The position numbers and the translations under genes were made by a program. DNA of 64,000 nt from a virus, in the IMG/VR virus record IMGVR_UViG_3300044844_000854, positions 40,575-104,574 of that record. The stretch is one strand, 5' to 3'. The notes beneath the pieces are model-generated. The model did not search any database, was not told the origin of the DNA, and was given only the letters and a program-made list of their open reading frames with translations. Positions 1 to 8,811 of the stretch are shown here, one piece after another. How positions within the stretch are numbered: the first letter of the stretch is position 1; each line of letters opens with the position of its first letter.

Positions 1-261
1 GGAAATATGGAATTACCTAAAGAATTGAATATATCACCTGATCAATTATCATCAAAATCCTTAGAAGTGCCAAGTGGTGCAGATATGATTGATTTTAAAG
101 GATTGCCACAATTACAGTCATCTTCACCTGTCACTGTAAATATTACACTTAAAGAAGCTATTATAGAGCCTACAAGTGATGTATTCTTAAAGAAAGTAGC
201 TAATACACTTGTACCACATATTCAAGATGCACTTAATAGAAACAATACATCTATTGGATAA
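1..261 (+). CDS. C-terminal end of a probable tail tape measure protein (partial)
   Basis: The reading frame is open to the left edge of the window, so this is probably the end of a longer gene, although an ATG at 7 preceded by GGAAAT could start an 84-residue protein. The last 45 residues (VTVNITLKEAII followed by a helix ending in HIQDALNRN) look like the end of tape measure proteins, which often finish with a beta strand pair and an amphipathic helix. The tape measure sets tail length and lies inside the tail tube. Its place directly before tube/LysM and baseplate genes fits. This is inference from position and C-terminal style; no long coiled coil is visible because the gene is cut. Confidence 0.5.
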   Translation, partial: GNMELPKELNISPDQLSSKSLEVPSGADMIDFKGLPQLQSSSPVTVNITLKEAIIEPTSDVFLKKVANTLVPHIQDALNRNNTSIG

Positions 262-351
262 TGTATAAAAAACGGAATGTATAAAAAAAGGAATATAAAA
301 TCTCTTTAGTATGATATATTATGAAAACAAAAATACTAAGGAGAATAAACA

Positions 352-966
352 ATGGCAGACAATTTAGGTAGTAAGAATAGTTGGTTTAAAACTACACTCG
401 AAAAAGGTAGTATAGAAGTATATGATCCTTCACAAAGACAGATTAGAGATGAGATTGGGTTTCAATTTATCCCTAGAGATGTTGTGGTAAAATACAATCC
501 AAACTATGAATTTTTATCTGCACCACAAGGTTTAAGGAATTTTGCTCAATTTGGTAGCACTAAACCAAGAGTAATTTCATTTGAACTTATGTATATTGGA
601 TCTACTCAAGATAATGATCTTAAAGAGATAGATACTATACAAAAAAAATTAAAATCTTTAGTTACACCTACAAGCATAGATAATACTAAATTAAAAACAG
701 ATATTGTTACTTTCCAAAACATAAGATTAGCACCACCACTTGTTAGATTAAAAATGGGTAATCTTGTTCAGGACACTACAGATAAATTGCCTATTGGTGT
801 AATCTCTTCTCTTACAATTAAGGGATTAAGTGTATCACCTAATGGACTTAAACTAAATCGCTTTAGTGCTGATATAGAATTTACAGAAAGCACAACAGAT
901 TATGGTTTAAACTTTGAAAATCAAGTCATATACCAAGAAATGAAGGCTAAAGGAATAATAAAATGA
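352..966 (+). CDS. Contractile-tail tube/LysM-type baseplate protein
   Basis: The 204-residue protein has the feel of the N-terminal tube-binding domain of contractile injection system LysM proteins (XkdP, or the T4 gp53 functional class). It has long beta strands, a segment FQFIPRDVVVKYNPNYEF that resembles their tube-like strand, and GSTKPRVISFELMY. Such proteins join the end of the tail tube to the baseplate hub. A good ribosome site (AAGGAG) lies before the ATG. The stop overlaps the start of the next gene, a LysM protein, which suggests that one two-domain family protein is here split into two genes. Family assignment is by pattern and context only. Confidence 0.6.
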   Translation: MADNLGSKNSWFKTTLEKGSIEVYDPSQRQIRDEIGFQFIPRDVVVKYNPNYEFLSAPQGLRNFAQFGSTKPRVISFELMYIGSTQDNDLKEIDTIQKKLKSLVTPTSIDNTKLKTDIVTFQNIRLAPPLVRLKMGNLVQDTTDKLPIGVISSLTIKGLSVSPNGLKLNRFSADIEFTESTTDYGLNFENQVIYQEMKAKGIIK

Positions 967-1268
967 GATATGATACTTCTAGAATTAACTATACGAATTA
1001 TGATCTTGATGATAGTAGTAAGAACACTATTGATGTAGTAATACCTACTAGATATACTAATCCCTTTTTTAACTATTCCGTTTTTTCTATGGGATTATAC
1101 ACTACTCAATTTAGCGATACTTACCAATCTATTGCACAGAAACTTTACAATAATCAATTGTCTTGGCATACCATTGCAGATTTAAATCCTGAGTATGATG
1201 CACTTGAATATTGTGATGGATTACCTGATAACATTACAATTAAGGTGATCATTACAGAAAGCAAATAA
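963..1268 (+). CDS. LysM-like baseplate protein
   Basis: A 101-residue protein whose second half has the LysM fold pattern: SDTYQSIAQKLYNNQLSWHT followed by IADLNPEYD and a final strand ITIKVII. In contractile tails, small LysM proteins link the tube-type protein and the hub. The ATG overlaps the stop of the preceding gene by 4 bases (ATGA), so the two are probably translated together. The position between the tube-type protein and the gpD-like hub supports the role. Confidence 0.7.
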   Translation: MRYDTSRINYTNYDLDDSSKNTIDVVIPTRYTNPFFNYSVFSMGLYTTQFSDTYQSIAQKLYNNQLSWHTIADLNPEYDALEYCDGLPDNITIKVIITESK

Positions 1269-1293
1269 CATAGAAAAAAACGGACATTAAAAA

Positions 1294-2922
1294 ATGGGAA
1301 CAATAAAAAAAACACAAAAACTACCTAACCTACCAATAGATGCTAAATCAATCTACTCTATCGACTTAATGACAGAGTATATTCCATATTTCTTAGTATA
1401 TGTAAAACATACAGAAGATACAGAATATAGACCTATTGGTGATAAATTAATGGCAAGACTCACTGATTTAGAAATACAACTTACAGATAGGAAATCACCT
1501 CTTATAGAGATCACAATTGCACTTGAGAGTATGTTTATTTCTAGCAATGTCTTTGCTTATGACTCACAAGCACTTATAGGAACTTATTATAACTTAGACA
1601 ATGCACCCAAATCAAATAAAGCTTTACCTATTACAGATGATTTACTAAGAGATGAATTTGTTAGCTCTATTGATGGTATCACTAAATTCTTTGATTTAGG
1701 TAAAAAGGTAAAACTTGATTATGGATACAATGGATTTTACTCTACAATAGAGAACTATGATATTACTGACTTTAAACTACAGTTAAAGAATGGTGGTGTT
1801 GTTGCTACAATCATTGCTCAAAAATTGGGAAGAAGAAAAGACATCATATATCCTGCAATCGTATATACTAAAGGCACTGTTATAGATATTCTTAGAGATT
1901 TGGTATATCGCACAGGTATTGAACTTGATCCAAATATTATAGAAGATACACAAAAAGAACTTAAAGCATTAGAAAGTCAAATCTATGACGAAGAATTATC
2001 TTTAGATTTTCTTATCCAACAAGAAAGTGAACTTTACACTCAATACATAAATGAACTAGCTAAATCACCTATTAGTAGTAGCGATATTGAGGCTCAAATA
2101 CCTACATCAAATGTAGATGATATAAATGGTAGAGATATAGTTAAGGTAGATGCAACTGTATTTATCTTACTTTCCGATAAATTCTTAGAGATTATCCAAT
2201 TAAGAAAAGATATTCTCACACAAAGAGAAACAATTGCAGAGATTAAAGCTACTGCTAAAAACACATCTGCATTCTCAGATACATTTAAACTTTATGAATA
2301 TACAAGTGATGAACCATTTGTTGTAGAAAGTGCAACAATAAGAAAAACACTTTTGGATTTACTTAAAACACTAAACATTACACTAGAAGGCTCTCAGGAT
2401 AAACTATCACTAACAAGAGAGAATGACTATAAACTATCTTATGGTAAGCCTAATAGTGAAATTAAATCCATCACATTTAAAACAGAAGATTTACAAGAAA
2501 AAGCTAGATATTCAGGCAAACCTATAATTACTAGAAATACTGTAAATCAAGGTACTGAAAAGATAAATTTAAATACATCTACAAGCCCAGCAGGTACTCA
2601 AAAGATAGATTTAAATCCATTGCCTACTATCTCACAAAGAGGTGCTACTGCAAAAACAAGAAGTTCATATGAACAAGCTAAGATCAATCGTAATGCAAGA
2701 AATGTTTTGACTGCAAGTGTTGAAATGCTTACAGGTTATCCTGCATTTTACCCTTTAGATAAAATTGAACTTGATTTAGGTAATTCATTTTACTCAGGTG
2801 TTTATGTTATAGATCATGTGATACATGAATTTTCTGATAGTGGATTTAAGACAAAAATGGAATTAAACAAAGAAGCATCTAAAAAACTTAAACCTAAAGC
2901 TAAAGAAGGCACTCTTAGATAA
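1294..2922 (+). CDS. Baseplate hub protein, phage late control D/gp27-like
   Basis: 542 residues. The N-terminal half has the beta-rich pattern of late control gene D/XkdQ proteins (PLIEITIALES at about 65-75, KLDYGYNGFYSTIENYDI at about 140-160). A long charged helical insert follows (about 220-330). The C-terminal domain ends with NVLTASVEMLTGYPAFYPLDKIEL and then YVIDHVIHEF, typical of the last gpD domain that holds the spike. Proteins of this family form the trimeric hub under the tail tube. The gene lies directly before the spike gene. A copy of the A-tract/CGGA element (aaaaaaacggacattaaaaa) lies just before the ATG. Confidence 0.75.
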   Translation: MGTIKKTQKLPNLPIDAKSIYSIDLMTEYIPYFLVYVKHTEDTEYRPIGDKLMARLTDLEIQLTDRKSPLIEITIALESMFISSNVFAYDSQALIGTYYNLDNAPKSNKALPITDDLLRDEFVSSIDGITKFFDLGKKVKLDYGYNGFYSTIENYDITDFKLQLKNGGVVATIIAQKLGRRKDIIYPAIVYTKGTVIDILRDLVYRTGIELDPNIIEDTQKELKALESQIYDEELSLDFLIQQESELYTQYINELAKSPISSSDIEAQIPTSNVDDINGRDIVKVDATVFILLSDKFLEIIQLRKDILTQRETIAEIKATAKNTSAFSDTFKLYEYTSDEPFVVESATIRKTLLDLLKTLNITLEGSQDKLSLTRENDYKLSYGKPNSEIKSITFKTEDLQEKARYSGKPIITRNTVNQGTEKINLNTSTSPAGTQKIDLNPLPTISQRGATAKTRSSYEQAKINRNARNVLTASVEMLTGYPAFYPLDKIELDLGNSFYSGVYVIDHVIHEFSDSGFKTKMELNKEASKKLKPKAKEGTLR

Positions 2923-2931
2923 GGAATAGTC

Positions 2932-4347
2932 ATGGCAAGATTTACTAAAGGTTTAATGACCTACAAACAAGAAGAATATGAAACAAAACAATATGGTATA
3001 TTTGCAGGTGTTGTTAAAGATACAAATGATCCCCTTAAATTTGGTAGAGTAAAGGTATTTTGCCCATCTATCTATGCAGATCAACTTTCGCCCTGGTGTA
3101 CACCATGCTTTCCAGGTGGTATGGGTATGGAAAGTGGATTTGTAATTATACCAAGATTAGAAACTTATGTATGGGTAACATTTGAGGCAGGTGATGTATC
3201 TGCACCAATTTACTTAGGTGGATTTGCAGTAGAAACCCCTATAGGTAGAAATAGTGATAATTCAATTGTAGAGAATGATATTAAACACCAAGCAAATTCA
3301 TCACCATTACCTACACATTCACAAGCAATCCCACAGGGTAGTGATGTATCTAGTATTCATACAACAGGTGCTACATTGCCACCTTCATTCAATTCTAGCT
3401 ATGGTAGTAATATTGTATTTAAAACACCTAGTGGCAACATGATTGAATTAGATGATACAGATGGTTATGAACGAATATCACTAAAGCATAATACAGATAG
3501 CTTAATGGAAATTAGAAATGATGGCACAATCAATACTGTATCTACAGGTAACCAATACCAATATGTCGCAGGTGTGCTTAATCAAAAGATAGAAAAAGAT
3601 AAAATTGTAGACACCAATATGTCTTTATTTGAAACTGTTAATGGTAATGTTGTTAAGAATTACTTATCTAATTATTCACTAAATATAGGTGAAGATTTTT
3701 CACTTTCCGTTTTTTCAGGTGATGAGAATAAGGTTTGTAACTCACTTACTCATACTGTAAATGGTAGCTCTATCACATCTACATTAGGTGATCTTGAATT
3801 TTCTTCAGGCGGTAGCTTTAATCTTGCAGGTGCAAATAGCTTAAATCTATTCTCTATTGCAAATACTACAATCTTCTCTAGCAATTCACTAGATATTACA
3901 GGTTTAACTAAATCCATATCCATAAAGGGTAGCAATGGTGTTGCTGAATTAAATGCAAGTGATAGAACTAATCTTATATCCTATGGTGTAGAATGTATTG
4001 CTAATCCACAAACACTTACACAACAGGTATTTTTAGGTAATACTACTTTACCAAGTGCATCTCGTGTAGGTCCTACTACAATCCCTTTACTTAAAGAAGG
4101 TGTTGTTATGGGGACACAATTACAGATTATGCTTACTGCTGTTATTCAAGCTATCTCTACCTATGCTAAACTACTATCTGCAGGTGGGAATGCACCAGGT
4201 CTTGGATTACCTGATCCCACACTAGCAGCAGCAAATATTGCACTTACTGTAGCACTAGATACAATTACTGCATTATACTTGACACCTATACCACCAAGTG
4301 GTAATCCTTTATTTGCTAGTGATAGTGTATTTGTATCTAAGAAATAA
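2932..4347 (+). CDS. Baseplate central spike protein (gpV/gp5-like, OB fold)
   Basis: 471 residues. Residues about 20-105 form an OB-fold base: YGIFAGVVKDTNDP, FGRVKVFCPS, and then GFVIIPRLETYVWVTFEAGD, the pattern of the gp5/VgrG base domain. The remainder is rich in Gly, Ser, Asn and Asp with repeated short strands (NSLNLFSIANTTIF, LDITGLTKSISI), as expected for a trimeric beta-helical needle. The protein pierces the host envelope during contraction. No lysozyme domain is inserted, unlike T4 gp5. It follows the hub gene after only 9 bases. Confidence 0.8.
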   Translation: MARFTKGLMTYKQEEYETKQYGIFAGVVKDTNDPLKFGRVKVFCPSIYADQLSPWCTPCFPGGMGMESGFVIIPRLETYVWVTFEAGDVSAPIYLGGFAVETPIGRNSDNSIVENDIKHQANSSPLPTHSQAIPQGSDVSSIHTTGATLPPSFNSSYGSNIVFKTPSGNMIELDDTDGYERISLKHNTDSLMEIRNDGTINTVSTGNQYQYVAGVLNQKIEKDKIVDTNMSLFETVNGNVVKNYLSNYSLNIGEDFSLSVFSGDENKVCNSLTHTVNGSSITSTLGDLEFSSGGSFNLAGANSLNLFSIANTTIFSSNSLDITGLTKSISIKGSNGVAELNASDRTNLISYGVECIANPQTLTQQVFLGNTTLPSASRVGPTTIPLLKEGVVMGTQLQIMLTAVIQAISTYAKLLSAGGNAPGLGLPDPTLAAANIALTVALDTITALYLTPIPPSGNPLFASDSVFVSKK

Positions 4348-4386
4348 CAATAACAATAACAATGATAAAAAACGGAATAGTAAAAA

Positions 4387-4581
4387 ATGACTAAACAAGA
4401 ACTAATCGACTTACTAAACCAAGCAGATAAAGATGCAATTGGATTTGATGTAGGTGCAGAAGGCGATAAGAAGATCAATGATAAAAACACTGCTTTAGCT
4501 GAAAACCTAATCAAATTTATGACAGAAAGCCTTGTGATAGATGTAGGTGGTATTACTTATCCTATAAAGGTGATACAATAA
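4387..4581 (+). CDS. Small hypothetical protein in the baseplate operon
   Basis: 64 residues, acidic and helical at the start (MTKQELIDLLNQADKDAIGF), with a beta hairpin at the end (LVIDVGGITYPIKVIQ). I do not recognise a family. It sits between the spike and further baseplate genes, with an A-tract/CGGA element directly upstream, and its stop overlaps the next ATG by one base (TAATG). A role in baseplate assembly is only suggested by position. Confidence 0.6.
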   Translation: MTKQELIDLLNQADKDAIGFDVGAEGDKKINDKNTALAENLIKFMTESLVIDVGGITYPIKVIQ

Positions 4582-5045
4582 TGAATGAGAAATTCCCCTT
4601 TACTGAATATATGGATAACCCTTTAGAATATATAAACAATTTACCTAGAAACCAATCAAATGCACTACAAGATCAAATCAAAACACTTGTAGATGAAATT
4701 GAAACTAAAAACAAACCATTTTGGGAAGAACAAGGCATTACAGAAGAGCAAGCATTACAACCAATTCTTGAAAGAACACTTGCAATGACTGAAATGATTA
4801 AAGGCACTGATAAAGGTAAGGAACTGCTAAAAAACGGAGATGTAAAAAAACAATTAAATCAAACACTCTTAGATATGAAAAATATGATAAATCTAGTAGG
4901 ATATATTCAAAAGTCTAATGAAATATCAAACCTAAAGCAAACTATGACAGGTCTTGCTAATGAGGTTGAAAGGAGTAAACATGAAATCCTACAAAGATTA
5001 CCAATCCAACCAAACACCAATAGAAAAATCGGAACTACAAAATAG
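4581..5045 (+). CDS. Hypothetical helical protein in the baseplate operon
   Basis: 154 residues, almost wholly helical and charged, with heptad-like stretches (about 25-60 and 85-140). No known family is recognised. In-gene copies of the A-tract/CGGA element fall at about 4829 (residues LKNGDVKKQ) and, with one base changed, near 5025. Its 3' end overlaps the next gene by 65 bases in a different frame. By position it could be a chaperone or small structural component of the baseplate. Confidence 0.65.
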   Translation: MNEKFPFTEYMDNPLEYINNLPRNQSNALQDQIKTLVDEIETKNKPFWEEQGITEEQALQPILERTLAMTEMIKGTDKGKELLKNGDVKKQLNQTLLDMKNMINLVGYIQKSNEISNLKQTMTGLANEVERSKHEILQRLPIQPNTNRKIGTTK

Positions 5046-6471
5046 TGTAAAAACGGAACAGATCAAAAAAGCCTTAGAAAACTCTTCTATTATTACAGGC
5101 ACACCATCTGTAAACTACACAAAGGAACAACCTTTAGGACAACAGGTATCTAATACATTATCCGACTATGCTAAAAACCAAATAGGGAAACAAATAGCAG
5201 ATGGATTTACTAGTGATGTATATAAAGATAGTGCATTTAATCAAAGCTATAATGGTGTAGAAGATTTTGCCAACAATTTTGGTAATAAACTAGGAATGTC
5301 TTGGCAAAAAACCTCACCATTTGACTTCTTAGGACTTACGGATAATTTACAAGATGCAATCGACCCTGTTAAAGGTGGTATTGACACTATTAAGGGTATT
5401 ATTGATCTTGTTGTAGCCGTTATTGATTTTGTAGCTAATCTCTTAATACTTACTGCAAATCTAGTGCAAGCTATTTTGACTGCATTCATTAAACTACTAG
5501 AAGCAGTTAGAGATTTACTTGTGAATACTAATATGTTTGTCTTAAATGCAAGTGAAAAAGCACTTACAGATAGAAGTGTTTATAATCAACTAATGGAAAA
5601 GGCTGTTCCTAGCTTAAAAACAAATCAAGATATTATACCTGATTTACTTACAAGCAGATACTTTACACCTAGCGAAACCATAAGAAGAATTTCCCTTAGC
5701 TATGATGATGAATTTGATAAAAATAGACCTATAGGTGTTACAGGTGGTGATATTCATTTGGTTGTTATGCCATATCTTTTAGCACCAAATATAGGTAACA
5801 TTATCCAACTCTATACACAATTCTTAGCATTACTAGATAAAAAAGCATTTAAAGATATACTTGATAGAATAAATAATATGGCAAATCCCGATTATGTAAA
5901 TAAATTAAAGGATAGACAATATCCCTACTACCTTTATAAAGATGGTCAAGGTCAATCACCTAATTGGACTAAAAAAGGATTAAGTGACATTACAGGTGTA
6001 GATGCTATTGTTAATTCACTAAACAAATTGATTGCTACACTAAAGGTTGCAAATAGTGCCGTAGAATTATTTAAACAAGCAGTACGACTATTCCAACAAA
6101 GAGTAAAACAAATTCAAGCAATTATAGATCGTATTCTTACTGCTATACAAGATTTAATTCAATTGACTACAATCCCTATAGGTGCTCTTACTATGTTTGG
6201 TACAGGTAGCATAGATACTGTTCAACAAGCATTCTTAGACTCACTAAATCACCCTACATCACCACTACAAGAAAAAGATGATGAAGGAAATTTACTAATA
6301 CAATCTCAAGCAAATGTATCTATGTTAGCTTATGTGATACACTTACAATTGGGTACAGGTAGTGCAATTGAATTTCTTAAAGCTCTATTCTCTGTTAGAG
6401 ATGCAGCAGTTAATGTATATTCAGGTGCTACAAATACTTCAAACATTCAAGTTAGCTACGATAATATATAA
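4981..6471 (+). CDS. Large baseplate-region protein with a hydrophobic helical stretch
   Basis: The ATG at 4981 is chosen because AAAGGAG lies just before it; an in-frame ATG at 4954 has no such site. The product has 496 residues. Residues about 130-190 are a long hydrophobic helical run (KGIIDLVVAVIDFVANLLIL and onward) that could insert in a membrane or form a buried helical bundle. A second helical run lies at about 335-400. The family is not recognised. It lies between small baseplate genes and gp25, so it is probably a virion protein. The overlap with the upstream gene is 65 bases. Confidence 0.7.
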   Translation: MKSYKDYQSNQTPIEKSELQNSVKTEQIKKALENSSIITGTPSVNYTKEQPLGQQVSNTLSDYAKNQIGKQIADGFTSDVYKDSAFNQSYNGVEDFANNFGNKLGMSWQKTSPFDFLGLTDNLQDAIDPVKGGIDTIKGIIDLVVAVIDFVANLLILTANLVQAILTAFIKLLEAVRDLLVNTNMFVLNASEKALTDRSVYNQLMEKAVPSLKTNQDIIPDLLTSRYFTPSETIRRISLSYDDEFDKNRPIGVTGGDIHLVVMPYLLAPNIGNIIQLYTQFLALLDKKAFKDILDRINNMANPDYVNKLKDRQYPYYLYKDGQGQSPNWTKKGLSDITGVDAIVNSLNKLIATLKVANSAVELFKQAVRLFQQRVKQIQAIIDRILTAIQDLIQLTTIPIGALTMFGTGSIDTVQQAFLDSLNHPTSPLQEKDDEGNLLIQSQANVSMLAYVIHLQLGTGSAIEFLKALFSVRDAAVNVYSGATNTSNIQVSYDNI

Positions 6472-6482
6472 GGATAAACAAA

Positions 6483-6863
6483 ATGAACATTACACAGATT
6501 AAGGGATTATCATTTCCCTTTAGATTTAATGCAAATGGTAGTACGGATACACAAACATCACTAGATAAGATTGGTGCAAATCTCAAAATGATTGCAATCA
6601 CTACATTAGGTGAACGAATTTATAGACCTACATTTGGTAATGAAATCACTAAATACCAATTTAGAAACATTGATTTACTAGATATTCCTGCAATCAAACA
6701 AGATTTAAAACTTGCATTTAATCGTTTTGAGCCTAGAGCAATCATTACAAACATTGAAATTACCAAACAAGGTAATCAAGGCACTGTATATGTAGATGTA
6801 TCTTATGGTGTTACTCAAAATGGCTTACAATTACAAGTAAGTAATATTACTTTTTCCCTTTAG
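6483..6863 (+). CDS. Baseplate wedge protein gp25-like
   Basis: 126 residues with the whole gp25/W-lysozyme-like pattern: a start GLSFPFRFNANGS, then LKMIAITTLGERIYRPTFGNEI at about 37-58, and a closing beta hairpin ending in TFSL. The family forms part of the inner wedge of contractile baseplates and carries the conserved core contact with sheath and gp6/J proteins. Despite its family name it is not thought to be an active lysozyme in this setting. Directly downstream lies the gp6/J-like gene, the usual order. Confidence 0.88.
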   Translation: MNITQIKGLSFPFRFNANGSTDTQTSLDKIGANLKMIAITTLGERIYRPTFGNEITKYQFRNIDLLDIPAIKQDLKLAFNRFEPRAIITNIEITKQGNQGTVYVDVSYGVTQNGLQLQVSNITFSL

Positions 6864-6912
6864 TAAATATATGATGTATAGTGAAAAAACGGAAAATAAC
6901 AAAGGATAAAAC

Positions 6913-8811
6913 ATGAGAACACTAAAGACAAAATCACTAGGTAACTTACCAATACAACTAGAGCCTACATCTAAAGAATTTCTATCCATTAGACAATCTA
7001 TGCTAGATACGATTGATCAAATTGCACCTGAATGGACGGATAGATATGCAGGTGATTTAGGTATTGTGCTTGTAGAACTTATGGCATATATGGGGGATAT
7101 TCTTTCATATAACATAGATAAAGCACAAAATGAAAGCTACCTTGCTACTGCTCAAGAACGAAAAAATATCATCAAACTTTTAGAACTAATTGGCTATAAT
7201 TTAAAATCAGGTAGTCCTGCACAAGTACCTATGGCAATCATTACTACTCAAGACCTTGTTACTATCCCTAAAGGTACTATTGTAGAGAGTAATGTAGGTG
7301 GTTATAGGTTTGAGTCACTTGAAAACATTGTGCTACAGGAGGCTGGTGTATATTGCCAAGCTGAATATGCAAGCCAATTATCACTTGCTTTAGGTGTAGA
7401 AGTAAATGCAATTAACAATGCTATTTTCTCTAGTGGTATTACTAAAACTGCATTACTTGGTAAATCAAATGGAAAAGCTAATCAAACTTTTATCCTTAGC
7501 GATATTGGTATTGTTATTGGTAGTAATAGCGACTTATCATTACAAATCAATGGTGCTACATGGACTGCACAAGAGTCATTTCTTGACACCGAGTCGGATA
7601 GTTTGGTTTATACTTATCGACTAAATGATGATGATACGGTTACAATTACATTTGGTAATGATTTAAATGGGGCAATTCCTGCAATTAACCAAAATATCAA
7701 CATTACTTATCGTGCAGGTGTTGGGCAAAAATACAATGCAATTGGTATAGGTGCAATTAGCAATCTAAAGAGTTCAATTCAAGGCATTGCTACAATTTAC
7801 AATGTTGCACAACCAAGTGGTGGTAGTGATAGTGAGTCAAATGATAGTGCTAAAAGAAATGGACCATTATCACTTAAAGCACTTGATAGGGCAATCACAC
7901 TACAAGACTTTGAAACATTAGCAATTAAAACACCAAATGCAGGTATCAAATCTGCTAGAGCTGTTGCAGGTGAAGGTGCTTATGATGTAGAAGTATATGT
8001 TGCTTGTGAAGGACAAAATCCAATCCCTAGTGGTAGGTGGTATCGTGATTTCAACACAGGCACAGGTATAGTAGGTATGGTAGGTAGGTATCTTTTTGAT
8101 CGTAAGCCTATCCCTACACGATTACTTGTAGCACCTTGTAGAGCGGTACAAATTAAACTAAATGCTAAGATTGGTGCATTATCTAACTACTTAAATGCAG
8201 AAGTAAAACTAAATGTGCTAAACTCTATTAGAACTGAATTGCTTAGATTATCTGATAGCTTTGGTAGATCATTGCCATTATCAAGGGTAATTCAAATCAT
8301 TGAAAATAGTAGAGGTGTGGATTATTGTGATATTATTACACTACATAGGAAACCTGTGCTTGTATTTAAGAATGGTAGCAATCAAAATGCAATTGATTTA
8401 GCTACACTTGATTTTGACTATGCATCTATCAGTGAAACTACTGTAGAAGATACTTATTATATAGAGTGGCAATCTACATTATCCTTTTTTATCAAGTCCG
8501 AAAAAAACGGGTATATCAAAAATGATAATACTAAGCTATTTGTAATGAATACACAGAGTAAAACATTCACAATATACACTTTACCTATAGTAGATACAGA
8601 AGATACACCTGAGAGATATAAGCAATTTACATTTACTCTTACTTTAGGTAATTCACTACCTACACAAGATGATATTTGGGAATTAAAGGTATCTCGAAAG
8701 ATTGATACAATTACACTATCACCTAATGAGATCATTGTGCCTAGATTACTTGGTAACAATCTCTTACTTGATGAGAATGATATTAAAATCAATGTTGTTG
8801 GAGGTAAATGA
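6913..8811 (+). CDS. Baseplate wedge protein, gp6/baseplate J-like
   Basis: 632 residues. The N-terminus FLSIRQSMLDTIDQIAPEWT followed by GDLGIVLVELMAYMGDILSY is the hallmark of baseplate J/gp6-like proteins of contractile tails. The middle holds the beta-rich core (ITYRAGVGQKYNAIGIG) and the conserved segment LDRAITLQDFETLAI at about 325-340. A C-terminal extension carries an A-tract/CGGA element at 8500. The protein forms the wedge ring that triggers sheath contraction. Its stop overlaps the next ATG (ATGATG). Confidence 0.9.
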   Translation: MRTLKTKSLGNLPIQLEPTSKEFLSIRQSMLDTIDQIAPEWTDRYAGDLGIVLVELMAYMGDILSYNIDKAQNESYLATAQERKNIIKLLELIGYNLKSGSPAQVPMAIITTQDLVTIPKGTIVESNVGGYRFESLENIVLQEAGVYCQAEYASQLSLALGVEVNAINNAIFSSGITKTALLGKSNGKANQTFILSDIGIVIGSNSDLSLQINGATWTAQESFLDTESDSLVYTYRLNDDDTVTITFGNDLNGAIPAINQNINITYRAGVGQKYNAIGIGAISNLKSSIQGIATIYNVAQPSGGSDSESNDSAKRNGPLSLKALDRAITLQDFETLAIKTPNAGIKSARAVAGEGAYDVEVYVACEGQNPIPSGRWYRDFNTGTGIVGMVGRYLFDRKPIPTRLLVAPCRAVQIKLNAKIGALSNYLNAEVKLNVLNSIRTELLRLSDSFGRSLPLSRVIQIIENSRGVDYCDIITLHRKPVLVFKNGSNQNAIDLATLDFDYASISETTVEDTYYIEWQSTLSFFIKSEKNGYIKNDNTKLFVMNTQSKTFTIYTLPIVDTEDTPERYKQFTFTLTLGNSLPTQDDIWELKVSRKIDTITLSPNEIIVPRLLGNNLLLDENDIKINVVGGK

